NCBI GenBank assembly: GCA_964484145.1
Contig: CAZAED010000022.1
Location: forward strand, 1 to 23,665
Source: JAEUSF01 sp964484145
Lineage (GTDB): Bacteria > Patescibacteriota > Doudnabacteria > UBA920
DNA: 23,665 nucleotides
Reading direction: 5' to 3'
The stretch's first letter is position 1, and every line of letters begins with the position of its first letter. Below, piece after piece: positions 1 to 6,226 of the stretch. The translations under genes and the position numbers were made by a program. The notes under the pieces are model-generated. The model had not been told where the DNA came from. It saw only the letters and a list, made by a program, of their open reading frames with translations, and made no database searches.

Positions 1-55
<55 letters not shown>

Positions 56-602
56 CTAAAATAATTCTATAGCGTCCTACTAAAAAGCGGGACAGAACTT
101 AAAATAGTTGTTTGATCTGTCTTAAAAGACAAACCTCCCTGTACCGGAAATCATCGAAGATGATGACTGGTTCAGGGTTGGCGATAGATTTATTTTTGTA
201 AAATGCAAATCTACCAAAACATTTTTCTGTTATTCACAGAGAGTCATTGAACTCAATAAAATTGACGCAAACCGCATCCCCTTTAACAGGGACGCGATGG
301 TTTTGTACAATGTAAATACCGGGAAAGGTATTTACATTTTCTAGTCACTATTTAACTGTTAAGGTGCATTCCGCATTAATCGCGGATAGCTAGGCAGATA
401 ATTTACTTTTTTCTGCATACCTATCCAAGATTATAAAGTCAATTTTAGCGAACAAAAAACACATCTGACCAATGCAGATAGTGTTCATATCTTGGGGACA
501 AGCCCCAAGCTCTTATAATTAGCCAATTTTTGGCTTACATAAGAGTAAAGTTGAACAAGTGTGTTATGCCGTTTTTAAACTTTAAGATTTACTTTTTAAA
601 TC
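56..602 (-). other. 16S rRNA leader, long and structured, no gene
   Basis: About 550 nt separate the rRNA promoter from the 16S 5' end and hold no credible ORF. Several hairpins can be read: a 12-bp stem at 309-320/327-338, CTTGGGG/CCCCAAG at 491-509, AGCCA/TGGCT at 521-535, TGTCTT/AAGACA at 118-131 and a small one at 74-92. These would serve rRNA antitermination or RNase III processing. I could not identify a confident boxA. Confidence 0.6.
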
Positions 603-609
603 CTTAGCT

Positions 610-638
610 ATTATAAATGGTTTTTAAAAGGGTGTCAA
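610..638 (-). promoter_or_regulatory. Consensus sigma70-type promoter of the rRNA operon
   Basis: On the minus strand, TTGACA (638-633), a 17-nt spacer and TATAAT (615-610) match the consensus exactly. The expected transcription start is near 603. It sits just downstream of the terminator at 778-804 and fires towards the 16S gene. Confidence 0.9.
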
Positions 639-665
639 GAGAAAAAATGTTAATCCAATAACCTA

Positions 666-759
666 AGATAACCATACAGAGCGAAGCGAAGTATCCCTTA
701 AATTTCAAGATAATCCGTAAGCAAAGGGATTCCTCACTGCGTTCGGAATGGAGTTATCT
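666..759. repeat. Inverted repeat of the CATTC-GAGCG-AGCGAAG-ATCCC type
   Basis: Arms at about 666-701 and 723-759 are imperfect inverted copies containing the words ACAGAGCGAAGCGAAG and CACTGCGTTCGGAATG, with ATCCC/GGGAT towards the middle. The same arm pair is found at 13055-13127. Words of this type (CATTC..GAGCG..AGCGAAGAATCCC) are known as dispersed repeats in many bacterial genomes. It lies upstream of the rRNA promoter. Confidence 0.75.
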
Positions 760-777
760 GACTCACCAAAAAAAAAC

Positions 778-804
778 GCCGCCGGATGCCTGTAATCCGG
801 CGGA
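778..804 (-). terminator. GC-rich intrinsic terminator of the 815-1231 gene
   Basis: CCGCCGGAT and ATCCGGCGG pair around a short loop. On the minus strand the stem is followed by CGTTTTTTTTT. It lies directly after the stop codon of the orphan gene and before the rRNA promoter. Confidence 0.9.
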
Positions 805-814
805 AAATAATGCG

Positions 815-1231
815 TTACGCAACATGTGCGTAAATAGATGGTTGTACGGTAGCGGCCCCAAATAATACAGGCAAGGGGCGAGTAACTACCGCGTATGCGG
901 AAGCTGGGTCGGAAGCTGGAAGAACATGGACCTTTTGTCCGGGAAGGAGTTCGCTAATTGGAACCCGAACTTTAGGTTGTCCTACACGAGCAAAACCGAG
1001 ACCGGCTTCTTCGTGAATAACAGTAACGTGGGCGTCACGGCCGGGTAAAATCCCGTCGAAAGTAAAATCGACAAGGACAGCACGCCGACCATGAGGTACG
1101 ACAACGACAATATTTTCGTCGCAAGGATGTACAAGGGAGCTAATTCCCAAAACTTTCCTAACAACAAGAATTTCGCCGTGATCGTCCACATCACGAAAAG
1201 TGAGTGAGTATGGTTTCATGCGATCTACCAT
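815..1231 (-). CDS. Orphan small protein, unknown function (138 aa)
   Basis: I do not recognise this 138-residue protein. It is soluble, with no signal peptide or membrane segment, and rich in Val, Pro and His (for example VVVVVPHGRRAVLVDF at about 42-57). The alternating hydrophobic pattern suggests a beta-rich fold, possibly OB- or SH3-like; that is speculation. The gene is a complete unit with its own promoter (1291-1319), strong SD and GC-rich terminator (778-804). It is clearly richer in G+C than its neighbours: 34 of 60 bases at 841-900 against 24 of 60 in a smc sample at 16801-16860. Two starts are possible, ATG at 1231 or ATG at 1219 (MKPYS). It resembles the orphan genes at 10250 and 14289 in organisation but not in sequence, which suggests lateral acquisition. 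Confidence 0.75.
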   Translation of the reverse strand: MVDRMKPYSLTFRDVDDHGEILVVRKVLGISSLVHPCDENIVVVVPHGRRAVLVDFTFDGILPGRDAHVTVIHEEAGLGFARVGQPKVRVPISELLPGQKVHVLPASDPASAYAVVTRPLPVLFGAATVQPSIYAHVA

Positions 1232-1237
1232 TTTTTG

Positions 1238-1266
1238 TTACTCCCTCATTAGGCACCACCTCCTTT
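1238..1266 (-). promoter_or_regulatory. Strong SD followed by a 3-codon mini-ORF (M-R-E-stop)
   Basis: The SD AAAGGAGGTGG (1266-1256) is ideally spaced, not for the main ATG at 1231, but for ATG-AGG-GAG-TAA at 1249-1238. This tiny ORF ends six bases before the main start. The main ATG has a weaker GGGAG of its own. Either the mini-ORF couples translation by re-initiation, or the main start is simply served at long spacing. Confidence 0.55.
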
Positions 1267-1290
1267 TTGATGGCAATTGAGCTTGGACAT

Positions 1291-1319
1291 ATTCTATACC
1301 TGCCTACAATAAATATCAA
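1291..1319 (-). promoter_or_regulatory. Promoter of the 815-1231 gene
   Basis: TTGATA (1319-1314), 17-nt spacer, TAGAAT (1296-1291). The predicted start near 1284 gives a ~50-nt leader. Confidence 0.8.
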
Positions 1320-1322
1320 ATC

Positions 1323-1358
1323 AAAAAAAACGAGCCTTCCTAAAATGGAAAGCTCGTT
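1323..1358 (-). terminator. Intrinsic terminator of the prepilin gene
   Basis: A 12-bp stem with one mismatch (1329-1340/1347-1358) carries an eight-T run on its 3' side on the minus strand. It lies 14 nt after the prepilin stop codon. Confidence 0.85.
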
Positions 1359-1371
1359 ATAAAATAAAATA

Positions 1372-1974
1372 TTATCTAAATCCGGCAGGGGTGAGGTAGT
1401 GAACACCGGCAGGAGAAATACTTCCGGTAGTAGCACCTAAACAGAATGTAAAAGTGTAACTTGAACCGCGAATATTGGTTTCGTAGTAATATGGATTGTT
1501 AGCACCAGTGCAAGTACCGTCCGGAGGAACTGGCGCTGAAGGCAGACTAGTTATATATGTAGGTGTCAAATTGACCGCAGTTCCTGCTGGGTTATAAGAA
1601 GTAAGTTGATTACTTCCAAAAATAGCTCCCCCAACAGTAGTATAGTTAGTACCGGTTGGATAAGCAGCTACGTCATTATAAAAAAGTTCCATGGCCTTAG
1701 CCAACTGATTCATGTCTGCAAGCCTTTTACCGTCACGCGACTTTTTTCTTGCGGAATTTAAAGCAACTAAAACAACTGAAGCTAAAAGCCCAATTATTGC
1801 AATTACGACCAAAAGTTCAATTAGGGTAAATCCAGCGCCACTTTTCTTTAATAAGCGGTTATGGACAACATTCTTTTGTCGGGATAAATTAAATTTTCCA
1901 ACTACCAAGTTCTTTAAAAAGTGGTGCGGGATAAATCCTTTAAGTGTATTTTGATTTTTATTTTTTAATTTCAT
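1372..1974 (-). CDS. Type IV prepilin / pseudopilin
   Basis: The class III prepilin signature is unmistakable: G-F-T-L-I-E-L-L-V-V-I-A-I-I-G-L-L-A at residues 48-65. This gives a prepilin peptidase site between Gly48 and Phe49, then Glu at mature position 5 and a single hydrophobic helix to about residue 72. The remainder (about 73-200) is the globular head, with two cysteines (near 155 and 178) that could form the usual C-terminal loop. It would be a subunit of a type IV pilus, which in this lineage is linked to adhesion and DNA uptake. The start is uncertain: ATG at 1974 gives a 48-residue leader, much longer than the usual 5-25, and no SD is visible. No other Met lies between it and the cleavage site. 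It is a single gene with its own terminator. Confidence 0.9.
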   Translation of the reverse strand: MKLKNKNQNTLKGFIPHHFLKNLVVGKFNLSRQKNVVHNRLLKKSGAGFTLIELLVVIAIIGLLASVVLVALNSARKKSRDGKRLADMNQLAKAMELFYNDVAAYPTGTNYTTVGGAIFGSNQLTSYNPAGTAVNLTPTYITSLPSAPVPPDGTCTGANNPYYYETNIRGSSYTFTFCLGATTGSISPAGVHYLTPAGFR

Positions 1975-2002
1975 TTGATTATTTCTTTATTCATTATACC
2001 AT

Positions 2003-2033
2003 AAAAAAAATAATCCAGGGTTACTGGATTATT
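2003..2033 (-). terminator. clpP terminator with the stop codon in its loop
   Basis: A perfect 10-bp stem (2009-2018/2024-2033) with a five-base loop is followed by eight T on the minus strand. The clpP TAA (2021-2023) is in the loop, so the last codons form one stem arm. Confidence 0.9.
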
Positions 2034-2596
2034 TTGTCTACAATACCATATTTCTTACTTTCTTCGGCTGTCATCCAAAAATCGCGGTCTGTGTCGTTCT
2101 CAATTTTCTTTACCGGTTGGCCTGTATGCTTAGAAAGTATTAGGTTTAGCTGGTTTTTTATGCGGGTTATTTCGTTTGCCGCAATAACTATGTCTTTTTG
2201 CTGGCCTTCTGCCCCACCCATAACCTGATGAATAAGTATGCGAGAGTTTGGAAGTGCTATTCTTTTACCTTTTTTTCCAGCTGCAAGTAAAACTGCGGCA
2301 GCACTGGCCGCCTGACCTATACAAATAGTAGAGACATCGGCCTTTACATGGTTCATAGTGTCATAAATAGCCATAGCCGCAGTAACACTGCCGCCCGGGG
2401 AATTTATGTAAAGTTTAATATCTTCTTTACTATTTTCCGCGTCTAAAAAAAGTAGTTGCGCAATAAGCGTGTTTGCGACAGCATCGTCTACCGGTTCACC
2501 CAAAAAAATTACACGGTCTTTTAAAAGCCGGGAGTAAATATCGTAAGCTCTTTCCCCCATTGGGGACTTCTCGATGACCATAGGAACAAGTGGCAT
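2021..2596 (-). CDS. clpP: ATP-dependent Clp protease proteolytic subunit ClpP
   Basis: ClpP is the barrel-shaped serine peptidase that degrades proteins unfolded by ClpX or ClpA/C. At 191 residues it has normal family length. The catalytic triad sits at the canonical positions: Ser98 in GQAAS, His123 in LIHQ and Asp172 in DRDFW. The oxyanion-hole region INSPGG (65-69) is also present. The ATG at 2596 is supported by one of the few SDs among the housekeeping genes here (GAAAGGAAA, nine bases upstream). It appears to be a single-gene unit ended by the terminator at 2003-2033; no Clp ATPase is in the window. Oddly, the first nine residues (MPLVPMVIE) recur in a 57-nt ORF just upstream at 2642-2698. 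Confidence 0.97.
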   Translation of the reverse strand: MPLVPMVIEKSPMGERAYDIYSRLLKDRVIFLGEPVDDAVANTLIAQLLFLDAENSKEDIKLYINSPGGSVTAAMAIYDTMNHVKADVSTICIGQAASAAAVLLAAGKKGKRIALPNSRILIHQVMGGAEGQQKDIVIAANEITRIKNQLNLILSKHTGQPVKKIENDTDRDFWMTAEESKKYGIVDKIIQ

Positions 2597-2641
2597 AGAT
2601 TAATTTCCTTTCAAAATTACAGATAGTTTTTTTAGTACCGC

Positions 2642-2698
2642 TTAGTCCTCCGAAGCCTTGGCGAAGGAGGATTCAATTACCATTGGTACTAGAGGCAT
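2642..2698 (-). pseudogene. Out-of-place copy of the ClpP start fused to a 26-nt palindrome
   Basis: A short ORF reads MPLVPMVIE-SSFAKASED-stop. Its first nine residues equal those of ClpP, but seven of those nine codons differ from the clpP codons at the third base. The rest (SSFAKASED) is encoded by the palindromic element at 2646-2671. No SD is visible. It may be a remnant of a second clpP gene interrupted by the element. A translated leader ORF is less likely. Confidence 0.6.
2646..2671. repeat. 26-nt palindromic element, copy 1
   Basis: Read on the minus strand: arm TCCTCC, 14-nt core TTCGCCAAGGCTTC, arm GGAGGA. The core has its own small stem GCC/GGC. Related copies are at 13673-13698, 15868-15893 and 19010-19035. 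Confidence 0.85.
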
Positions 2699-2753
2699 AA
2701 AAGTAAATTTTAGATTTATGATTTAAGATGTAAGATTAGAAAATCCGACTGTG

Positions 2754-2805
2754 TCATTCCGGCCTAAGTTTACCCCGGGCTCCGATCCGGGGAGCCGGAA
2801 TCCAG
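2754..2805. repeat. REP-like double-stem repeat (GTCATTCCGGC..GCCGGAATCCAG)
   Basis: The outer stem ATTCCGGC/GCCGGAAT (2756-2763/2794-2801) encloses CCCCGG/CCGGGG (2773-2778/2787-2792). The flanks TCATTCC and GGAATCCAG match a widely dispersed bacterial repeat type. The gap 2699-2925 around it is otherwise A/T-rich degenerate word repeats, with no gene seen. Confidence 0.75.
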
Positions 2806-2925
2806 CGTTTATAAATTTCTTATTATTCTAATTGAACTAATTTCTAAAGAAATTCCAATTCCAAATTTAAAATTGGACATTGGTCATTATTTAGGTCAAT
2901 TATAAATTAGAATAATTAGAGCCTG

Positions 2926-2944
2926 CCCCGTAATTGATACGGGG
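2926..2944 (-). other. Hairpin directly after nusA
   Basis: CCCCGT/ACGGGG pairs around a seven-base loop and touches the nusA stop codon. No T-run follows on the minus strand, so it may stabilise the 3' end rather than terminate. Confidence 0.5.
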
Positions 2945-4096
2945 TTAATTTGCAGCTTCTGATTTTTCCTCTATTGGTGGTTCAGAAACCGCTTCGGATG
3001 CTTCATCTTTGACTGCTGTCTCTGCCACCGCTTCTTCCGCCCCAGCTAGCTTCTCTCCATTAATATCTATTTTCCAGCCTGTTAGACGGGCAGCTAAGCG
3101 AACATTTTGTCCGGCTTTACCAATTGCCAAGGAAAGCTGGTCTTCAAGTACGCCTACCTTTGCTTCTTTGCTTTCTTCGTCTAATTGTACATTTATAATT
3201 TTAGCTGGGGAAAGAGAGTTTGCAATAAATTTAACCGGGTCTTCGCTAAACTCTATAATGTCTATTTTCTCGCCGCCGAGTTCACCCATAACAGTTTGTA
3301 CGCGGCTGCCTTTTTGGCCTACGCAAGAACCAATTGGGTCTATACCATCTTGGTTAGCAATTACTGCTATTTTGCTTCTAGAGCCCGCTTCACGCGCTAC
3401 TGCTTTTATTTCCACTGTGCCGTTAAAAATTTCCGGCACTTCTAGTTCAAAAAGTTTTCTAACCATATCCGGGTGGCTGCGTGACAAAGTAATTTTCGGA
3501 CCCTTAGCCGCAGGTTCTACGTGCAAAACTAAAACTTTTATGCGCTGCCCAATAGAATATTTTTCTCCGCGGATTTGTTCGCTTGGAAAAAGTACGCCGG
3601 TCGACTTACCTAAGTCAACTAAAATGGTATCGCCTTCTACGCGCTGAATAACGCCATTTTGCAAAGTTCTTTCTTTAGCTTTAAAGTCAGAAAATTGTAA
3701 GTTACGTTCTGCTTCTCTAAGTTTTTGTATAATAACTTGTTTAGCGGTTTGCGCGGCAATACGGCCAAAGTTTGTGCCAGTTTTTGGAGTTATGTCGGTC
3801 TTAATTTCGTCACCAACTTTTGCGTTCTTTTTAAGCTCCTTGGCTGCTTCTACATCTATAAGTTTTTGAGGGTCTTCTTCCACTTCTTCCGGAGTTGCCA
3901 CTACAAATTTTACGTCGTGCACCTTTACGCCCATATTTTCCGGGTCAAACTTAACTACCACATTCTGGTTCTTTTCTCCGTAGTCTTTTCTAAAGGCCGC
4001 GGCGAGCGCGGTTTCTATCATACCTAAAAGCTCATCTCTCGAGATGCCTTTTTCGTCTTCTATTTGTTCTAAAGCCTGAAGTAATTGATCGTTCAT
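2945..4096 (-). CDS. nusA: Transcription termination/antitermination factor NusA
   Basis: NusA binds RNA polymerase and nascent RNA and modulates pausing, termination and rRNA antitermination. The 383-residue protein has the expected order: N-terminal polymerase-binding domain (1 to about 130), S1 domain (about 140-205, from NGVIQRVEGDTILVDLG), then two KH domains (about 205-350). KH1 includes DPIGSCVGQKGSRVQ and KH2 includes LAIGKAGQNVRLAARLTGW. The last 30 residues are an acidic, Ala/Glu-rich tail; there are no C-terminal acidic repeats like those of E. coli. No SD precedes the ATG at 4096. In many bacteria nusA follows rimP and precedes infB; here neither is adjacent. A long imperfect palindrome (4103-4193) occupies the leader. 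Confidence 0.97.
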   Translation of the reverse strand: MNDQLLQALEQIEDEKGISRDELLGMIETALAAAFRKDYGEKNQNVVVKFDPENMGVKVHDVKFVVATPEEVEEDPQKLIDVEAAKELKKNAKVGDEIKTDITPKTGTNFGRIAAQTAKQVIIQKLREAERNLQFSDFKAKERTLQNGVIQRVEGDTILVDLGKSTGVLFPSEQIRGEKYSIGQRIKVLVLHVEPAAKGPKITLSRSHPDMVRKLFELEVPEIFNGTVEIKAVAREAGSRSKIAVIANQDGIDPIGSCVGQKGSRVQTVMGELGGEKIDIIEFSEDPVKFIANSLSPAKIINVQLDEESKEAKVGVLEDQLSLAIGKAGQNVRLAARLTGWKIDINGEKLAGAEEAVAETAVKDEASEAVSEPPIEEKSEAAN

Positions 4097-4102
4097 ATTT
4101 GC

Positions 4103-4193
4103 GATCCGAACCTACGAATTCATCCGAATGCCCCGAAGCCTAAATACATAAGTATTCGGGTCATTCGGATTATGTTCGGATTGTTCGTATCGG
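4103..4193. repeat. Word-repeat palindrome (TCCGAA/TTCGGA) upstream of nusA
   Basis: Inverted arms ATCCGAATG/CATTCGGAT (4122-4130/4162-4170) lie inside a wider set of degenerate TCCGAA and TTCGGA words, including CGAACC and GTTCGG on the outside. It falls between the yraN terminator and the nusA ATG, so it would be in the nusA leader. Confidence 0.65.
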
Positions 4194-4231
4194 TTATATT
4201 TAATTGTTATTTAGTTGTGAGCATTGAAGAC

Positions 4232-4255
4232 AAAAAAAGATGAGCACGGCTCATC
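4232..4255 (-). terminator. Terminator of the yraN-like gene
   Basis: GATGAGC/GCTCATC with a three-base loop is followed by seven T on the minus strand. The stem overlaps the TGA stop codon, and a second in-frame TGA follows directly. Confidence 0.88.
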
Positions 4256-4688
4256 AGTTAGTATCTTCAACAGCATTCGTAATTATTTTAGCACATTTAA
4301 ACGAATTGTCAAGTTCGCTGTAGTCTATTACACAAACATCTATTTGCGGCTGGAAATTATTGTATTTTTGATTTTGCAATAAATACAATTTAACTGCCTT
4401 TAAAAGTTTTAGCTGCTTAAACATATTCACCGACTCTTCTGCTGTGCCAAATTTAGATTTAGATGTTGAGCGGGTTTTAACTTCCACAAAAATTATTTTT
4501 TGTTTGTCTTTTGCTATAAAATCTATTTCGCCCTTTCTTAAACCTTTTTTGTTGTAAACATTTGCACCAATAATTTCGTAGCCTTTTTGCTGGTAGATGG
4601 TTTGTGAAAACTCTTCACCACGCTGGCCAAGGGTTTTTGGCTTCTCAATGATTTGAGTTTTTGGTTTTGGTTTCAGCCAGTTAAACAT
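4254..4688 (-). CDS. yraN: YraN/UPF0102-family endonuclease-like protein
   Basis: The restriction-endonuclease-like core is visible: GEIDFIAKD followed by IIFVEVKTR. Glu54, Asp56, Glu69 and Lys71 (numbered from the ATG at 4688) form the E..D..E-x-K arrangement, and RGEEFSQTIYQQKGYEII is the usual N-terminal helix with its conserved Glu. UPF0102 proteins are predicted nucleases whose cellular role is poorly known. The ATG at 4688 is preferred over GTG at 4694; neither has an SD. At 145 residues it is slightly longer than typical members because of a basic N-terminus (KPKPKTQIIEKPK). It stands alone with its own terminator; a CTGTAG word-repeat palindrome lies upstream. Confidence 0.88.
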   Translation of the reverse strand: MFNWLKPKPKTQIIEKPKTLGQRGEEFSQTIYQQKGYEIIGANVYNKKGLRKGEIDFIAKDKQKIIFVEVKTRSTSKSKFGTAEESVNMFKQLKLLKAVKLYLLQNQKYNNFQPQIDVCVIDYSELDNSFKCAKIITNAVEDTN

Positions 4689-4722
4689 AGCCACAGAGTA
4701 TATTTTATTTATCTACCGAAAA

Positions 4723-4766
4723 CTACAGAACCTAACTAATTTCTTAATTTCTGTAGGTTTCTGTAG
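4723..4766. repeat. Word-repeat palindrome (CTACAGA/TCTGTAG)
   Basis: CTACAGAACCT (4723-4733) pairs with AGGTTTCTGTAG (4755-4766). Further CTGTAG words continue to about 4785. It fills the gap between the membrane-protein gene and yraN. Confidence 0.65.
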
Positions 4767-4792
4767 TGCATCTAGATCTGTAGTTCTATAGA

Positions 4793-5191
4793 TTATTGCG
4801 GCAGATACTTCTGCCTAACCTGCTGTTTTTCCCACTCTTGTTTTTCTTTGCTGTAATTTTTTATCATTTTTACCACCAAAACAACAAACCAAATAAGGCC
4901 GGTAAGTAAAATTAAGAAGGCAACTAAGTGCGAACCAAAAAAAGTTACGTACTCGACTCTAAAACCGTACCAAATTACTTCAAAAAGGCCAATTGAAAAA
5001 AATAGTGTAAAAAATTTACCTCTATACTTTGCATCTACCGGACTTGGCGCATACATTGCAGCTAACTTAAAAACTAAACCTAGCACAACCATAGCTGCCC
5101 CAACAAAACCCAACGCTTTGTCTGACTTATGTATTAATACCCGGTCAATATCTAGCAAATACGCTTTAGTAAAAAAACTTTTTATATTCAT
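4793..5191 (-). CDS. Small membrane protein, unknown function
   Basis: From the ATG at 5191 this is a 132-residue protein with three hydrophobic segments: GFVGAAMVVLGLVFKLAAMY, FFTLFFSIGLFEVIWYGF and LVAFLILLTGLIWFVVLVV. A basic, Gln-rich cytoplasmic tail (KNYSKEKQEWEKQQVRQKYLPQ) follows. I do not recognise the family. The frame stays open upstream to a TTG at 5242. That TTG is part of a good promoter (-35 TTGACG), so the longer protein is probably never made. It sits in a run of singly terminated genes; a regulatory or envelope role cannot be inferred. Confidence 0.75.
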   Translation of the reverse strand: MNIKSFFTKAYLLDIDRVLIHKSDKALGFVGAAMVVLGLVFKLAAMYAPSPVDAKYRGKFFTLFFSIGLFEVIWYGFRVEYVTFFGSHLVAFLILLTGLIWFVVLVVKMIKNYSKEKQEWEKQQVRQKYLPQ

Positions 5192-5213
5192 AGGATGTTT
5201 AATTAATATACAG

Positions 5214-5242
5214 ATTGTAGTGGCATAAATAAAAGCCGTCAA
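5214..5242 (-). promoter_or_regulatory. Promoter of the small membrane protein gene
   Basis: TTGACG (5242-5237), 17-nt spacer, TACAAT (5219-5214). A start near 5206 leaves only about 15 nt before the ATG at 5191. The -35 box overlaps the terminator stem at 5226-5262. Confidence 0.8.
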
Positions 5243-5262
5243 GGGTACTACCTTTTACGGCT
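5226..5262 (-). terminator. Probable terminator of the methyltransferase gene
   Basis: AGCCGT/ACGGCT (5234-5239/5257-5262) with an inner AAGG/CCTT stem is followed on the minus strand by TTTTATTT. Confidence 0.65.
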
Positions 5263-5288
5263 CTAAAGTTCTTTTGTCTAATAAGTCT

Positions 5289-5364
5289 CTACGAACTACG
5301 AACGAGATACGAAAATACGAACAAATCTAGCTTTCGTACTTTCGTTTTATTTCGTATTTCGTAG
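5289..5364. repeat. Word-repeat palindrome (TACGAA/TTCGTA)
   Basis: The left half repeats ACGAAC, TACGAA and ATACGAAC; the right half repeats TTCGTA, TTCGTTT and TTCGTATTTCGTAG in inverted orientation. It lies between the methyltransferase stop and the terminator. Confidence 0.65.
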
Positions 5365-5371
5365 AAAAAAA

Positions 5372-5902
5372 CTATAGTTTTTCAAACAAAACCGCATAGT
5401 GGTAGCCGTCTGCCGTAAGCTCTCGCTCTTTTCGAAGGCCTAAATTCATAAGCCAAGTTTCCACTTGCTGCTGTTCTATTCTTTTGTCAGCCGAAGGCCC
5501 AATTGGGGCAGCGGTTTTTTTCCACTCTACTATTAAAATTTTACCCGGACTCTTTAAAAGTCTATACGCATTTTTAAGCAGCTGCTCTTTGTTGTTTATT
5601 TCATGCAAAATATTTCCTATAACTACCGCGTCACAGCTGTTAGCCGGTATGTCCAAAATTGGCTTAGCTAAATCGGCCTGATGTATTCGCACGTTTCTAT
5701 AACCGAATTGGTTGGTTATAGACACCGTAGCAGCAAGTTTACTTTCTTGCACGTCTATTGCTAAAACCGTGCCGCTTCCGCCAACTAATTGTGCAATTGG
5801 CAAAACATAAAACCCATTCCCACAGCCTAAATCCGCCACGGTCTGCCCCTGCATAAGTCCCATTTGCGCCACTATTTCACTTGGATTTAAAAATTTCGAC
5901 AT
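5372..5902 (-). CDS. Class I SAM-dependent methyltransferase
   Basis: The Rossmann-fold methyltransferase motifs are clear: motif I V-A-D-L-G-C-G-N-G (22-30), the ribose-binding acidic residue Asp50 in AIDVQ, Asp77 in QADLAK, and the motif IV/V region DAVVIGNILHEI (91-102). At 176 residues it is a minimal catalytic domain of the UbiE/Methyltransf_11/25 type with no added substrate domain. The substrate (small molecule, lipid or protein) cannot be read from sequence. The ATG at 5902 has no SD. It lies 30 nt after the 79-aa membrane protein gene and is probably co-transcribed with it. Confidence 0.88.
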   Translation of the reverse strand: MSKFLNPSEIVAQMGLMQGQTVADLGCGNGFYVLPIAQLVGGSGTVLAIDVQESKLAATVSITNQFGYRNVRIHQADLAKPILDIPANSCDAVVIGNILHEINNKEQLLKNAYRLLKSPGKILIVEWKKTAAPIGPSADKRIEQQQVETWLMNLGLRKERELTADGYHYAVLFEKL

Positions 5903-5932
5903 TTTTTGTTTTCTTATTTGTTTTTATCTAAC

Positions 5933-6172
5933 TTATTTAGTCTTATTTTGATAGTAATCAAAACAATTTTTTAAAAAAAATCCTAAGAGCATTAACCCAC
6001 CTAAGGAAAAAAATATTGGAAATATTATTATACTCCAAGGGTATTCGCCAAGGGTTGAGTAATTAGGATTGTTTACATTATTTGCCGTTAAATAAAAAAG
6101 ATATGTCCAATAAGAGAAACAAAAACTAACTGCCGATAAAACTAGTAAACTAAAAAGTTTCAGAGTTCGCAT
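5933..6172 (-). CDS. Small two-helix membrane protein, unknown function
   Basis: This 79-residue protein has an N-terminal hydrophobic segment (LKLFSLLVLSAVSFCFSYWT) and a second one (WSIIIFPIFFSLGGLMLLGF), separated by a short polar loop with Asn-rich NNVNNPNYS, and a charged C-terminus. No family is recognised. It starts at the ATG at 6172 without an SD. It is 54 nt from the ymdB stop and 30 nt before the methyltransferase, so it could be the tail of the rny-ymdB transcript; I see no terminator hairpin in the 54-nt gap. Confidence 0.65.
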   Translation of the reverse strand: MRTLKLFSLLVLSAVSFCFSYWTYLFYLTANNVNNPNYSTLGEYPWSIIIFPIFFSLGGLMLLGFFLKNCFDYYQNKTK

Positions 6173-6226
6173 ATTTATTAATTAGGAATTTGAAATTTTT
6201 TAGGGTACTTAGGTCAATTAGAATAA

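Noticed and set aside
2926..2944. Hairpin after nusA as an intrinsic terminator
   Set aside because: The stem is good but no T-run follows, so it is kept only as a hairpin.
3009..3647. 212-codon plus-strand ORF opposite nusA
   Set aside because: Antisense shadow of a clear NusA frame; Ser/Pro-rich composition typical of such shadows.
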